In this document: positions 16,722-24,794 of the stretch, piece after piece
Position numbering within the stretch: position 1 is the first letter of the stretch
Layout: each line of letters starts with the position of its first letter
Assembly (NCBI RefSeq): GCF_002086815.1
Contig: NZ_MVID01000041.1
Coordinates: forward strand, 1-32,971
Reading direction: 5' to 3'
From: Mycolicibacterium parafortuitum
GTDB lineage: Bacteria > Actinomycetota > Actinomycetes > Mycobacteriales > Mycobacteriaceae
Length of the DNA: 32,971 nucleotides
The notes under the pieces: generated by a model
What the model was told of the DNA's origin: nothing
Seen by the model: the letters and a program-made list of their open reading frames with translations, nothing else
The model's database searches: none
Made by a program: the position numbers and the translations under genes

Positions 16722-18028
16722 ACACCGGATGGGACCGGGCCCGCGCCGTCGCCGACGCGGTGCTCTACGAGGGCTACCTGCTCTACCCCTACCGCGCCAC
16801 CTCGGACAAGAACCGATCCCGTTGGCAGTTCGGCGTTCTCGGCCCGCCGGGGGCCGAGCAAGCGGGCCTCGGCGAGAACGCGTCGCTGAGCGCGCAGATC
16901 CTCGTCGCGCCGAACGGTGAGCCGCGGCTGTCCGGGGTGCTGCGTTTCCTGCAACTGCAGCACCGGGCCGTGCAGGAGTACAGCGGCGGCCGCTACCGGG
17001 ATGTCGACGAACTACGGGCCGGCGCGCACAGGTGGCTGAGCTGGGACGAGGCGGTCGAGTGCGAGATCGCCCTGGATGCCCTGAACGCTGGGGACTTCAC
17101 CGTGCCCGCGGGCACCGACGTCGAGACCGTCACCGGTGGCAGGTTGGTACGGCAGCGCCACGCGCTGCACGGACGGCTGGTCCTGCGCACCGAGCCCGAC
17201 GACAACCTGCTCCGGCTGACCGTCGAGGTGCACAACACCGCGGCGCCGGCCACCGACCGGGGCGAGGCGATCGCGACCTCCCTGATCGGGGCGCACCTGC
17301 TGCTGGAGGTCACCGGCGGCGAATTCGTCTCGCTGCTCGAACCGCCTGACACCGCGGCCGGCGCCGCCGCGCGGTGCCGTCAGCACCGGTGCTTCCCGGT
17401 CCTCGCCGGCCCGCCCGGTGACCACCGCCTGGTACTGGTCTCGCCGATCATCCTCTACGACCATCCCGAGATCGCCGAACAGAGCCGCGGCGACCTCTAC
17501 GACTCCTGCGAGATCGACGAGATCCTGACCCTGCGGGTGATGACGATGACCGACCAGGAGAAGGCCCAGGCCCGCGCGACCGATCCGCTGGCGGCCCGGA
17601 TCATCGACCGCTGCGACGCGATGTCGCCGGAGGAGATGCTCGACCTGCACGGCGTGCTGCGCGATCCGCACGCCGGCGCGCCGTCGCCGATCCCGGACAT
17701 CCCCGCGGGCACGGACTGGTGGGATCCGGAGGCCGACAACGCCGTTCGACCCGAGATGGACTCGGTGCTGGTCGACGGCACCCGGGTGGCCCGGGGCAGC
17801 CGGGTCCGGCTGCACCCGTCACGCCGCGCCGACGCCCAGGACCTCTTCTACGCCGACCGGACCGCGCGGGTGGCCTCGGTGCACGCCGACGTCGACGGCG
17901 GCACCCACATCGGCGTCGTCCTCGACGACGACCCGGCGGCCGAGCTGCACGACTGGTACGGCCGGTATCTGTACTTCGCCCCGGATGAGGTGGAACCGCT
18001 GGCCGGAAGGAGTTCGCCATGGAGGTAA
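16718..18028 (+). CDS. Large uncharacterised hydrogenase-operon protein
   Basis: A 436-residue soluble protein with no recognisable catalytic or cofactor motif. The N-terminus reads YEGYLLYPYRATSDKNR; a central beta-rich half is followed by an Asp/Pro-rich linker (about 325-350) and a C-terminal segment with RVRLHPSRRADAQD, RTARVASVHADVDG and DWYGRYLYF, which looks like a small beta-barrel. It is coupled by ATGA to the DUF6084-like gene, and its last 10 bases overlap the start of the 39-residue microprotein. The coupling and strand imply a hydrogenase role, but I cannot say which. Confidence 0.8.
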   Translation: MNTGWDRARAVADAVLYEGYLLYPYRATSDKNRSRWQFGVLGPPGAEQAGLGENASLSAQILVAPNGEPRLSGVLRFLQLQHRAVQEYSGGRYRDVDELRAGAHRWLSWDEAVECEIALDALNAGDFTVPAGTDVETVTGGRLVRQRHALHGRLVLRTEPDDNLLRLTVEVHNTAAPATDRGEAIATSLIGAHLLLEVTGGEFVSLLEPPDTAAGAAARCRQHRCFPVLAGPPGDHRLVLVSPIILYDHPEIAEQSRGDLYDSCEIDEILTLRVMTMTDQEKAQARATDPLAARIIDRCDAMSPEEMLDLHGVLRDPHAGAPSPIPDIPAGTDWWDPEADNAVRPEMDSVLVDGTRVARGSRVRLHPSRRADAQDLFYADRTARVASVHADVDGGTHIGVVLDDDPAAELHDWYGRYLYFAPDEVEPLAGRSSPWR

Positions 18029-18138
18029 TCGGTCGGATCACGGTGGGAGTGCTGGCCGTCGCGGCGGTGGTCGCGGTGCTGATCGGGGTGCAGTCGGTCC
18101 CCGATGTGCAGCGCTATCTGAAGATGCGCCGCATGTGA
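18019..18138 (+). CDS. 39-residue single-TM microprotein (DUF6893-like)
   Basis: Starts MEVIGRITVGVLAVAAVV, one TM helix (about 7-24), then a short basic tail with PDVQRYLKMRRM. A near-perfect ribosome site (GGAAGGAG, six bases before ATG) makes this a real gene despite its size. It overlaps the preceding gene by 10 bases. The tail resembles what I recall of the DUF6893 family. No other membrane protein is encoded in the hydrogenase operon, so it is a candidate membrane tether or partner for the otherwise soluble complex; this is inference. Confidence 0.78.
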   Translation: MEVIGRITVGVLAVAAVVAVLIGVQSVPDVQRYLKMRRM

Positions 18139-18150
18139 GCTGAGGCAGAA

Positions 18151-18642
18151 CTGACCACGCCACGGATCCTGGTAGCCGGTATCGGCAACATCTTCCTCGG
18201 GGACGACGGCTTCGGCCCCGAGGTCATTCGCCACGTCCCGAACCGGCTCGCCGGACCGGCCATCCGGTTGACCGACTACGGCATCCGGGGCATGCACCTG
18301 GCCTACGACCTGCTCGGCGACTGGTCGGCGCTGGTGCTCGTCGACGCCGTCCCCGACCGCGGCGCACCCGGCACGCTGCACGTGTTCGAAGTCGAACACG
18401 AAACGCTATCCGCCCGTTCCGGTCTGGACGCCCACGCGATGGACCCCGCCGCGGTGTTCGCCGGCCTCACCGCGCTCGGCGGGTCGGCCCCGCGCACCGT
18501 CGTCGTCGGATGCGAGGTGGCCGTCGTCGAGGACGGGATCGGCCTGTCGGCGCCCGTCGCGGCAGCGGTGCCCGCGGCCGCGCGGATGGTCGAGGACGTG
18601 CTGGCCGTGCTGCGCGCGCAGCCTGCCGCGGAGGGCGTCTGA
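18151..18642 (+). CDS. Hydrogenase maturation endopeptidase (HyaD/HybD-type) with CTG start
   Basis: A 163-residue Ni-sensing protease that trims the HhyL C-terminus after metal insertion. The conserved motif GIGNIFLGDDGFG lies at 10-22, with D19 at the position of the HybD Ni ligand, D65 in VLVDAVP and H95 in DAHAMDP as the other ligands. No ATG, GTG or TTG exists between the in-frame TGA at 18136 and this motif. The CTG at 18151, five bases after GAGG, is the only sensible start. An ATG at 18268 would remove the active site. It is followed one base later by hypC. Confidence 0.88.
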   Translation: MTTPRILVAGIGNIFLGDDGFGPEVIRHVPNRLAGPAIRLTDYGIRGMHLAYDLLGDWSALVLVDAVPDRGAPGTLHVFEVEHETLSARSGLDAHAMDPAAVFAGLTALGGSAPRTVVVGCEVAVVEDGIGLSAPVAAAVPAAARMVEDVLAVLRAQPAAEGV

Positions 18643-18643
18643 C

Positions 18644-18898
18644 ATGTGTCTGGGCATCCCGGGACAGGTCGTCGGCATGGTGGCCGGCTACGGCGACCAG
18701 CTCGCGTGGGTCGACGTCGCAGGCCGGCAGCGCAAGGTCAACGTCGGCATGCTCCCCGAGGAACGCTTCGCGCCCGGGGACTGGGTGATCATCCACATGG
18801 GGTTCGTGGTCGAGAAGACCGACGCTGACGGTGCGGCGGCGGCGCTGGCGGGTCTGGAGCTGATGGGCCGGGGCGGGCCCGACGAGGACGCGCCGTGA
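18644..18898 (+). CDS. hypC: Hydrogenase maturation chaperone HypC (first copy)
   Basis: An 84-residue HypC/HupF-type chaperone. The N-terminal M-C-L-G-I-P supplies Cys2, which holds the Fe(CN)2CO unit with HypD and delivers it to the large-subunit precursor. The beta-barrel core VVEK...VVIIHMGF pattern is present (GDWVIIHMGFVVEK). It starts just after the protease stop and overlaps hypF by GTGA. A second HypC is encoded after hypF; the two differ clearly in sequence and length. Confidence 0.95.
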   Translation: MCLGIPGQVVGMVAGYGDQLAWVDVAGRQRKVNVGMLPEERFAPGDWVIIHMGFVVEKTDADGAAAALAGLELMGRGGPDEDAP

Positions 18899-21165
18899 CC
18901 GGCCGGCGGCGGGTGCGCGTCGACGTGCGCGGTGTCGTGCAGGGCGTGGGGTTCCGGCCCTTCGTCTACACCCGGGCCACCGCGCTGGGGTTGTCCGGCT
19001 CGGTGCGCAACGACAGCACCGGGGCCGTCGTCGAACTGGAGGGCGCCGCCCACGACATCGACGCACTTCTGTCCGGCCTGAGCGAGCATCCACCGCCGCT
19101 GGCGGTCCTGGACTCCGTTGCAGTGCAGGTCATTCCGATCACCGGTGGCATCGGATTCACGATCGCGGACACGTCGCGCACCAGCGGCGGCCGCACGCTC
19201 GCCTCGCCCGACGTCGCGATGTGCGCCGACTGCGCCGCCGAGCTGCGCGACCCCGCGGACCGCCGCTACCGGCACCCGTTCGTCAACTGCACCAACTGCG
19301 GCCCGCGGTTCACCATCATCGCCGCGCTGCCCTACGACCGGGCCTCGACCACCATGGCGGACTTCCCGATGTGCCCCGACTGCGTCCGCGAGTACACCGA
19401 CCCCGCCGACCGCCGGTTCCACGCCCAGCCGGTCTGCTGCCCGCGCTGCGGACCGACGCTGCGCTACCGCGGCAGCGACGGGCACGAGACGCCCTCGGCG
19501 GCCGGGTTGCGGGCGGCACGGCGACTGTTGCGCGACGGCGGGGTACTCGCGGTCAAGGGCATCGGCGGGTATCACCTCGCGTGCGATGCGGCCGACCCGA
19601 CGGCGGTGGCGGTGCTGCGCGCCCGGAAACGCCGGGGCGACAAGCCGTTCGCGGTGATGGTGCCCGATCTGGCCGGTGCGTGCGCCGTCGCCGAGGTCGA
19701 CGACGCGTCCGCGACGCTGCTGGACAGCCCGGCGCGGCCGATCGTGCTGATGCCTCGCCGGTCGGGTGCCGTGGTAGCCGACGCGGTGGCGCCGGGCAAC
19801 CCCGATCTCGGAGTGCTGCTGGCCTATACCCCGCTGCACACTCTGCTGTTCGGGATCGACGGTGACGAGCCGGGCCCGCAGGTCCTGGTGATGACGTCGG
19901 GCAACCTCGGCGGCGAACCGATCTGCTTCACCGACGGCGATGCGCTGGAACGCCTTTGCGGCCTGGCCGACGGCCTGCTGTGGCACGACCGGGCCATCCT
20001 GACCCCGTGTGACGACTCGGTGATGCGCGCCGACTCCCCCGTGCGGCGCTCCCGCGGCTACGCACCGCTGCCGATCGCGCTGCCGGTCGCGGTGCCGCCG
20101 ACGCTGGCCGTGGGCGCCGACCTGAAGAACACCATGGCGGTCGCCGAGGGCCGGTACGCGTGGCTGAGCCAGCACATCGGCGACATGGACGATCTCGCCA
20201 CGCTGTCGGCCTTCGACTCCGCGCAGCGGCACCTGGGCCGGCTCACCGGGGTCGAGCCCGAGGTGCTCGTCGCCGACGCGCACCCGCGGTACCGCTCGGC
20301 GGCGTGGGCGCAGCGCAACGCCGCGGGCTGCCCGGTGCGCCTCGTGCAGCACCATCACGCACACATCGCCGCGGTGATGGCCGAGCACGGCCGCGACGGC
20401 GCGGACCCCGTCCTCGGATTCGCCTTCGACGGAACGGGTTACGGCCCCGACGGGGCGATCTGGGGCGGCGAGCTCCTGCTGGCCGACTACAAGGGCTACC
20501 AACGGCTGGCCCGGCTGCGCTACGTCCCGCTGGCCGGCGGTGACGTCAGCGTGCGGCGCCCGTACCGGATGGCGCTGGCGCACCTGTGGGCCGCGGGCCT
20601 GCCGTGGACGCCCGACCTGGCGCCGGTGCGGGCCTGTCCCACCGACGAACAACGGGTGCTGCGCCACCAGCTTGAGACGGGCCTGGGCTGCGCGCCGACC
20701 TCCAGCATGGGCCGGCTGTTCGACGCGGTGTCCGCACTGGCCGGGGTGCGTCAGGTCGTCGACTACGAGGCGCAGGCCGCGATCGAGCTCGAAGGCCTGG
20801 CCCGCGGCAGCGACCCCGGCGGCGCGCGGTACCGGTTCACCGTCGATGGCGCGGACTCCACCGCGCTGATCGACCCCGCGCCAGTGCTCGGCGCGGTGGT
20901 CGACGACATCCGCGCCGGGGTGAGCGCGGGGGTGATCGGCGCCCGCTTCCACCGCGCCGTCGCGGTGTTGGTCCTCGATCTCGCCACCGCGCACCCCGGC
21001 TACACCGTGGCGCTGTCCGGCGGGGTGTTCCAGAACGCCCTGCTGCTGCGCACCACCCGGACCCTGTTGGTCGACAACGGGTTCGACGTGATCACCCACC
21101 GCAAAGTGCCGCCGAACGACGCCGGTATCGCGCTGGGGCAACTACTGGTGGGCAACGCCGTCTGA
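18895..21165 (+). CDS. hypF: Carbamoyltransferase HypF
   Basis: A 756-residue multidomain enzyme that turns carbamoyl phosphate into a carbamoyl group on HypE, the source of cyanide ligands. Domains in order: acylphosphatase (about 5-90, VQGVGFRP); two zinc fingers (C110, C113, C132, C135 and C160, C163, C182, C185); YrdC-like domain (about 195-380, with KGIGGYHLACDA); and a Kae1-like carbamoyltransferase (VQHHHAHIAAV, FDGTGYGPDG). The GTG start overlaps the hypC stop. It is of full family length. Confidence 0.97.
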   Translation: MTGRRRVRVDVRGVVQGVGFRPFVYTRATALGLSGSVRNDSTGAVVELEGAAHDIDALLSGLSEHPPPLAVLDSVAVQVIPITGGIGFTIADTSRTSGGRTLASPDVAMCADCAAELRDPADRRYRHPFVNCTNCGPRFTIIAALPYDRASTTMADFPMCPDCVREYTDPADRRFHAQPVCCPRCGPTLRYRGSDGHETPSAAGLRAARRLLRDGGVLAVKGIGGYHLACDAADPTAVAVLRARKRRGDKPFAVMVPDLAGACAVAEVDDASATLLDSPARPIVLMPRRSGAVVADAVAPGNPDLGVLLAYTPLHTLLFGIDGDEPGPQVLVMTSGNLGGEPICFTDGDALERLCGLADGLLWHDRAILTPCDDSVMRADSPVRRSRGYAPLPIALPVAVPPTLAVGADLKNTMAVAEGRYAWLSQHIGDMDDLATLSAFDSAQRHLGRLTGVEPEVLVADAHPRYRSAAWAQRNAAGCPVRLVQHHHAHIAAVMAEHGRDGADPVLGFAFDGTGYGPDGAIWGGELLLADYKGYQRLARLRYVPLAGGDVSVRRPYRMALAHLWAAGLPWTPDLAPVRACPTDEQRVLRHQLETGLGCAPTSSMGRLFDAVSALAGVRQVVDYEAQAAIELEGLARGSDPGGARYRFTVDGADSTALIDPAPVLGAVVDDIRAGVSAGVIGARFHRAVAVLVLDLATAHPGYTVALSGGVFQNALLLRTTRTLLVDNGFDVITHRKVPPNDAGIALGQLLVGNAV

Positions 21166-21178
21166 AAGGAGCAGGCCG

Positions 21179-21493
21179 ATGTGTCTTGCGGTACCGGGCA
21201 GGATCGTCAGCATCGAGGAACGGGACGGCACGCTGATGTCGGTCGTCGACTTCGGCGGCGTCCGCAAGGACGTGTGCCTGCAGTACCTCCCCGACGCCGA
21301 GATCGGCCAGTACGTGGTGGTGCACGTCGGGTTCGCGCTGCAACGGCTCGACGAGGAGTCGGCGACACGCACCCTGGCCGAGTTCGAACACCTGGGCGTG
21401 CTGGCCGAGGAGTTCGGCGACGGCTTCGAGGCCGCCGCCCGGCAGGCCGGCGCCGCCAACCCCGCACGGAACGGATCGGAGGTGACCTCGTGA
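21179..21493 (+). CDS. hypC: Hydrogenase maturation chaperone HypC (second copy)
   Basis: A 104-residue HypC-family protein starting MCLAVPGRI with the essential Cys2, then VDFGGVRKDVCLQYLP and YVVVHVGFALQRLDE. It is longer than the first copy through an Ala/Gly-rich tail. A strong AAAGGAG ribosome site precedes it. Its stop overlaps the hypD start (GTGA), so this copy is the likelier direct partner of HypD. The two copies may act at different steps, one in Fe(CN)2CO assembly and one guarding the large subunit. Confidence 0.95.
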   Translation: MCLAVPGRIVSIEERDGTLMSVVDFGGVRKDVCLQYLPDAEIGQYVVVHVGFALQRLDEESATRTLAEFEHLGVLAEEFGDGFEAAARQAGAANPARNGSEVTS

Positions 21494-22590
21494 AGTACCT
21501 GGACGAATTCAGCAATCCCGAGCTGGCCAGGCGGCTGATCGACCAGATCACGTCGGCCGCCACCCAGCGCTGGGCGATCATGGAAGTCTGTGGCGGCCAG
21601 ACACATTCGATCATCCGCCACGGCATCGACCAGCTGCTGCCGGACACCGTCGAGATGATCCACGGGCCGGGCTGCCCGGTCTGCGTCACCCCGCTGGAGG
21701 TGATCGACAAGGCACTGGAGATCGCGTCGCGCCCCGAGGTGATCTTCTGTTCGTTCGGCGACATGCTGCGGGTTCCGGGCAGCGAGAAGGACCTGTTCCG
21801 CGTCAAGAGTGAGGGCGGCGACGTCCGCGTCGTCTACTCGCCACTGGACGCGCTGACCATCGCCCGCGAACACCCGGACAAGCAGGTGGTGTTCTTCGGC
21901 ATCGGATTCGAGACCACCGCCCCCGCCAACGCGATGACGGTGTACCAGGCCAGACGGCTCGGCATCGACAACTTCTCGCTGCTCGTCTCGCACGTGCTGG
22001 TGCCGCCGGCGATCGCGGCGATCATGGAGTCCCCGTCGTGTCGCGTGCAGGCGTTCCTGGCCGCCGGACACGTGTGCACGGTGATGGGCACCGCCGAATA
22101 CCCGCCGCTGTGCCAGCAGTACGGGATCCCGATCGTGGTGACCGGGTTCGAACCGCTGGACATCCTCGAAGGTATCCGGCGCACCGTGGTGCAGCTGGAA
22201 TCCGGCCGCCACGAACTGGAGAACGCGTATCAGCGGGCGGTGCAGGACGACGGCAATCCGGCAGCGAGGGCCATGCTGCTCGACGTGTTCGAGGTGACCG
22301 ACCGGGCCTGGCGCGGCATCGGCGTGATCCCCGGCAGCGGCTGGCGACTGTCGCAGGCCTACCGCGACTTCGACGCCGAGCAGCGGTTCGCCGTCACCGG
22401 CATCCACACCGAGGAGTCCGCGGTGTGCCGGTCCGGCGAGGTGTTGCAGGGCCTGCTCAAACCGCACGAGTGCGCGGCGTTCGGCACCCGGTGCACACCG
22501 CGAAACCCACTGGGCGCCACGATGGTCTCCTCGGAGGGCGCCTGCGCGGCGTACTACCTGTACCGGCGGCTCGAGATGACTCATGCCTGA
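21490..22590 (+). CDS. hypD: Fe(CN)2CO assembly scaffold HypD
   Basis: A 366-residue [4Fe-4S] protein on which the Fe(CN)2CO unit is built with HypC. Redox Cys motifs are C34 (EVCGGQTH) and GPGCPVC (C62, C65). The C-terminal cluster ligands lie in HTEESAVCRSGEVLQG, HECAAFGTRC and EGACAAYY. The GTG at 21490 overlaps the hypC stop and gives the usual N-terminus VKYLDEFSNPE. It overlaps hypE by 8 bases. Confidence 0.97.
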   Translation: MKYLDEFSNPELARRLIDQITSAATQRWAIMEVCGGQTHSIIRHGIDQLLPDTVEMIHGPGCPVCVTPLEVIDKALEIASRPEVIFCSFGDMLRVPGSEKDLFRVKSEGGDVRVVYSPLDALTIAREHPDKQVVFFGIGFETTAPANAMTVYQARRLGIDNFSLLVSHVLVPPAIAAIMESPSCRVQAFLAAGHVCTVMGTAEYPPLCQQYGIPIVVTGFEPLDILEGIRRTVVQLESGRHELENAYQRAVQDDGNPAARAMLLDVFEVTDRAWRGIGVIPGSGWRLSQAYRDFDAEQRFAVTGIHTEESAVCRSGEVLQGLLKPHECAAFGTRCTPRNPLGATMVSSEGACAAYYLYRRLEMTHA

Positions 22591-23650
22591 GCCGGAGCCG
22601 ACCGTGGATCCGGCGGCGTGGGTGTGCCCGGTCGCGCTGCGCGACGCGCCCAACATCGTGATGGGGCACGGCGGCGGCGGTGCGATGTCCGGTGAGCTCA
22701 TCGAGCAACTGTTCCTGCCGGCGTTCGGGCCCGCGGCCGACGCGGGCCTCGGGGATTCGGCGGTCGTCGACATCGGGGGCGCCCGACTGGCGTTCTCCAC
22801 CGACTCGTTCGTCGTCAAACCGATGGTGTTCCCGGGCGGCACCATCGGCGATCTCGCGGTCAACGGCACCGTCAACGACCTGGCGATGGCCGGCGCCGTG
22901 CCCAAGGTGCTGTCCACGGCGTTCATCCTCGAAGAGGGCACCCCACTCGATGAGCTGGCCCGGATCGCCCAAGCCGTCGGGACCGCGGCGCTGGCCGCGG
23001 GGGTGAAACTGGTCACCGGCGACACCAAGGTCGTCGACTCCGGTCACGGCGACGGCGTGTACATCAACACCGCCGGCATCGGGCTGGTCGACGAGCGCAC
23101 CGACATCCGTCCGCAGCGCGCGCGGACCGGCGATGCGGTGATCGTCAGTGGCGACCTCGGCGTCCACGGGGTCGCCGTGCTGAGCTGCCGCGAAGGGCTG
23201 GAGTTCGGCACCACGGTGGCCAGCGACACCGCCCCACTGCACGGTCTGGTGGCCGCGATGATCGCCACCGGCGCCGACCTGCACGCACTGCGCGATCCGA
23301 CGCGGGGCGGGCTGGCCGCCACCCTCAACGAGATCGCCAGGGCCGCGAAGGTCGGGGTGTCGATCGACGAACGCGCGCTGCCGATTCCGTCGCAGGTGCG
23401 CGATGCGTGCAGCATGCTCGGCCTCGATCCGCTCTATGTCGCCAACGAGGGCAAGCTCGTCGCGTTCGTGCCCGCCGCCGACGCCGACCGGGTGCTCACC
23501 GCGATGCGCGCGCACCCACTCGGTGCCCGGGCGGCGGTCATCGGCAGCTGCGTCGGCGACCATCCCGGCATGGTGGTGGCCAGGACGGCGCTGGGCGGCA
23601 CCCGTGTGGTCGACCTGCCCATCGGCGAGCAGCTGCCGCGGATCTGCTGA
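22583..23650 (+). CDS. hypE: Cyanide-forming dehydratase HypE
   Basis: A 355-residue PurM/AIR-synthase-fold ATPase. It receives a carbamoyl group from HypF on its C-terminal Cys and dehydrates it to a thiocyanate for transfer to HypD-HypC. The conserved MGHGGGGAMSGELIE loop, FSTDSFVVKP and the very C-terminal PRIC (C355) are present. The ATG lies inside the end of hypD. Confidence 0.97.
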   Translation: MPEPEPTVDPAAWVCPVALRDAPNIVMGHGGGGAMSGELIEQLFLPAFGPAADAGLGDSAVVDIGGARLAFSTDSFVVKPMVFPGGTIGDLAVNGTVNDLAMAGAVPKVLSTAFILEEGTPLDELARIAQAVGTAALAAGVKLVTGDTKVVDSGHGDGVYINTAGIGLVDERTDIRPQRARTGDAVIVSGDLGVHGVAVLSCREGLEFGTTVASDTAPLHGLVAAMIATGADLHALRDPTRGGLAATLNEIARAAKVGVSIDERALPIPSQVRDACSMLGLDPLYVANEGKLVAFVPAADADRVLTAMRAHPLGARAAVIGSCVGDHPGMVVARTALGGTRVVDLPIGEQLPRIC

Positions 23651-23651
23651 C

Positions 23652-24401
23652 GTGTCTGCCGCTACCGAACACGCGGCCGGTCGCAGCCGGGAGGGCCACG
23701 CGCTCTTCGCGCGATTCGCCTACCCGCCCAACGAACTCGGGTACTGCGGGCCGCAGGACAGCCACGCGCTGCTGGGCGCCGGCGACCAGATAGCCGCGGT
23801 AGCACGCGAATTCGACGGCGCGTGGCCGTACCTGCAGGCCATTGCCGACGCGACGGGCACCGCCGATCCGCTCGACGCCGAGGTGGTGCACAGCTACTGG
23901 GTGGGCGGCCCGGCGCTGGACGCGGTGGACGCGGCGACGCTGCTGGAGCGGCTCCGGTCGGCGTTCACCGGGCAGGTGACCGGGCTGCTCGGCGACCTCC
24001 CCGCGGGGGCACCCGCGTCGGCGCACCACAGCTTCCATGTGCTGGTGGTCTATCCGTGGGTGCGGTTCTTGGACCGCGACCTGGGCACCGCGCTGGGCGT
24101 GCTGCAGAACTGCCGGATCCGTTGGGGCACCGTGGTTTCGGTGGACGACGAGCATGTGGTCATGAACTCCCGGCCGCTGGCCCTGGAGGATGGCGACCTG
24201 GCGCTGGCAGAGCCCGTCGCCGAACGGGTGCGGTGGCGTCGCGGGACGACGGCGCTGACCACGGCGCCCGAGGCCGGCGACGTCGTCGCCGCCCATTGGG
24301 ACTGGGTGTGCGGGCCGCTCACCGACGCGGACACGGCGGCGCTGACCACCGCGACGCAGGCCACGCTGGCGCTGGTGAACGCGACCAGAAGCCGATCATG
24401 A
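23652..24401 (+). CDS. DUF6390-like protein downstream of hypE
   Basis: A 249-residue soluble protein. The N-terminus reads ALFARFAYPPNELGYCGPQD, followed by GGDQ/ACY-like helical stretches, an AHHSFHVLVVYPWVRFL segment with paired His, and HWDWVCGPL near the end. The GTG at 23652, one base after the hypE stop, is my start; there is no better one. I recall a DUF6390 family with the YPPN..GYCGP signature found in hydrogenase loci. No catalytic function can be read; the conserved Cys and His might bind metal. Confidence 0.72.
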   Translation: MSAATEHAAGRSREGHALFARFAYPPNELGYCGPQDSHALLGAGDQIAAVAREFDGAWPYLQAIADATGTADPLDAEVVHSYWVGGPALDAVDAATLLERLRSAFTGQVTGLLGDLPAGAPASAHHSFHVLVVYPWVRFLDRDLGTALGVLQNCRIRWGTVVSVDDEHVVMNSRPLALEDGDLALAEPVAERVRWRRGTTALTTAPEAGDVVAAHWDWVCGPLTDADTAALTTATQATLALVNATRSRS

Positions 24402-24496
24402 ACTGCGAAGACGTACGACGGGACGGTTTCGGCGAGCACCTCCGGGGAATCCGCCCCGGCGGCATGGCCGCGTACACGGCGGCCGGTGAGGAGTGA
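24398..24496 (+). CDS. 32-residue ORF coupled to the DUF6390-like gene
   Basis: The ATG overlaps the upstream stop as ATGA, and the ORF ends at TGA 24496 overlapping a GTG. The product begins MNCEDVRRDGFGEHLRG and is hydrophilic. There is no ribosome site of its own beyond coupling. It may be a real operon-end peptide or a spacer ORF; no family recognised. Confidence 0.35.
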   Translation: MNCEDVRRDGFGEHLRGIRPGGMAAYTAAGEE

Positions 24497-24501
24497 GGCG
24501 C

Positions 24502-24720
24502 ATGAACGCGAGCGGATCCCGGGACACCGGGTCAGATCAACCGTCGGGCGGACCGGCGAACCGGCCGTCCGGTGCGATCGAGGACGCCGAGTCGGTACCC
24601 AGTCACGGCGAACCCGGCGAGAGCGACTTCGAGACAGGCTTCACGACGGACCCGCCGCGTGACGTCCAGCCCGAAGTGCCGCCGTATGCCGGGCGCAAGA
24701 AATCGGCCGACTCCGAGTAG
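24502..24720 (+). CDS. Small disordered acidic protein at the end of the hydrogenase operon
   Basis: A 72-residue, Ser/Gly/Pro/Glu-rich protein lacking hydrophobic core residues, so probably unstructured. The C-terminus reads DVQPEVPPYAGRKKSADSE. The ATG has GAGGAG about eight bases upstream; a GTG at 24493 overlapping the previous stop is possible. It is the last plus-strand gene before a convergent glycosyltransferase gene (74-base gap, no clear terminator hairpin). Function unknown. Confidence 0.5.
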   Translation: MNASGSRDTGSDQPSGGPANRPSGAIEDAESVPSHGEPGESDFETGFTTDPPRDVQPEVPPYAGRKKSADSE

Positions 24721-24794
24721 GACACCGAGCGGCACTCCACCTCCCCCGGCACCGGGCGCGGCGAGCAGAGAAGCCGACCGAACGCTGGACCGAA

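Noticed and set aside
18268..18642. Protease starting at ATG 18268
   Set aside because: It would lack the GxGN...DDG metal and active-site motif that is clearly encoded just upstream in the same frame.
18688..21141. 817-codon minus-strand open frame opposite hypF
   Set aside because: Same GC-driven shadow; hypF on the plus strand has all expected domains.
21142..23028. 628-codon minus-strand open frame opposite hypD/hypE
   Set aside because: Low-complexity shadow protein; the sense genes are certain.
24721..24794. Terminator between the hydrogenase operon and the glycosyltransferase
   Set aside because: No convincing stem-loop with a T-tract can be read in these 74 bases.
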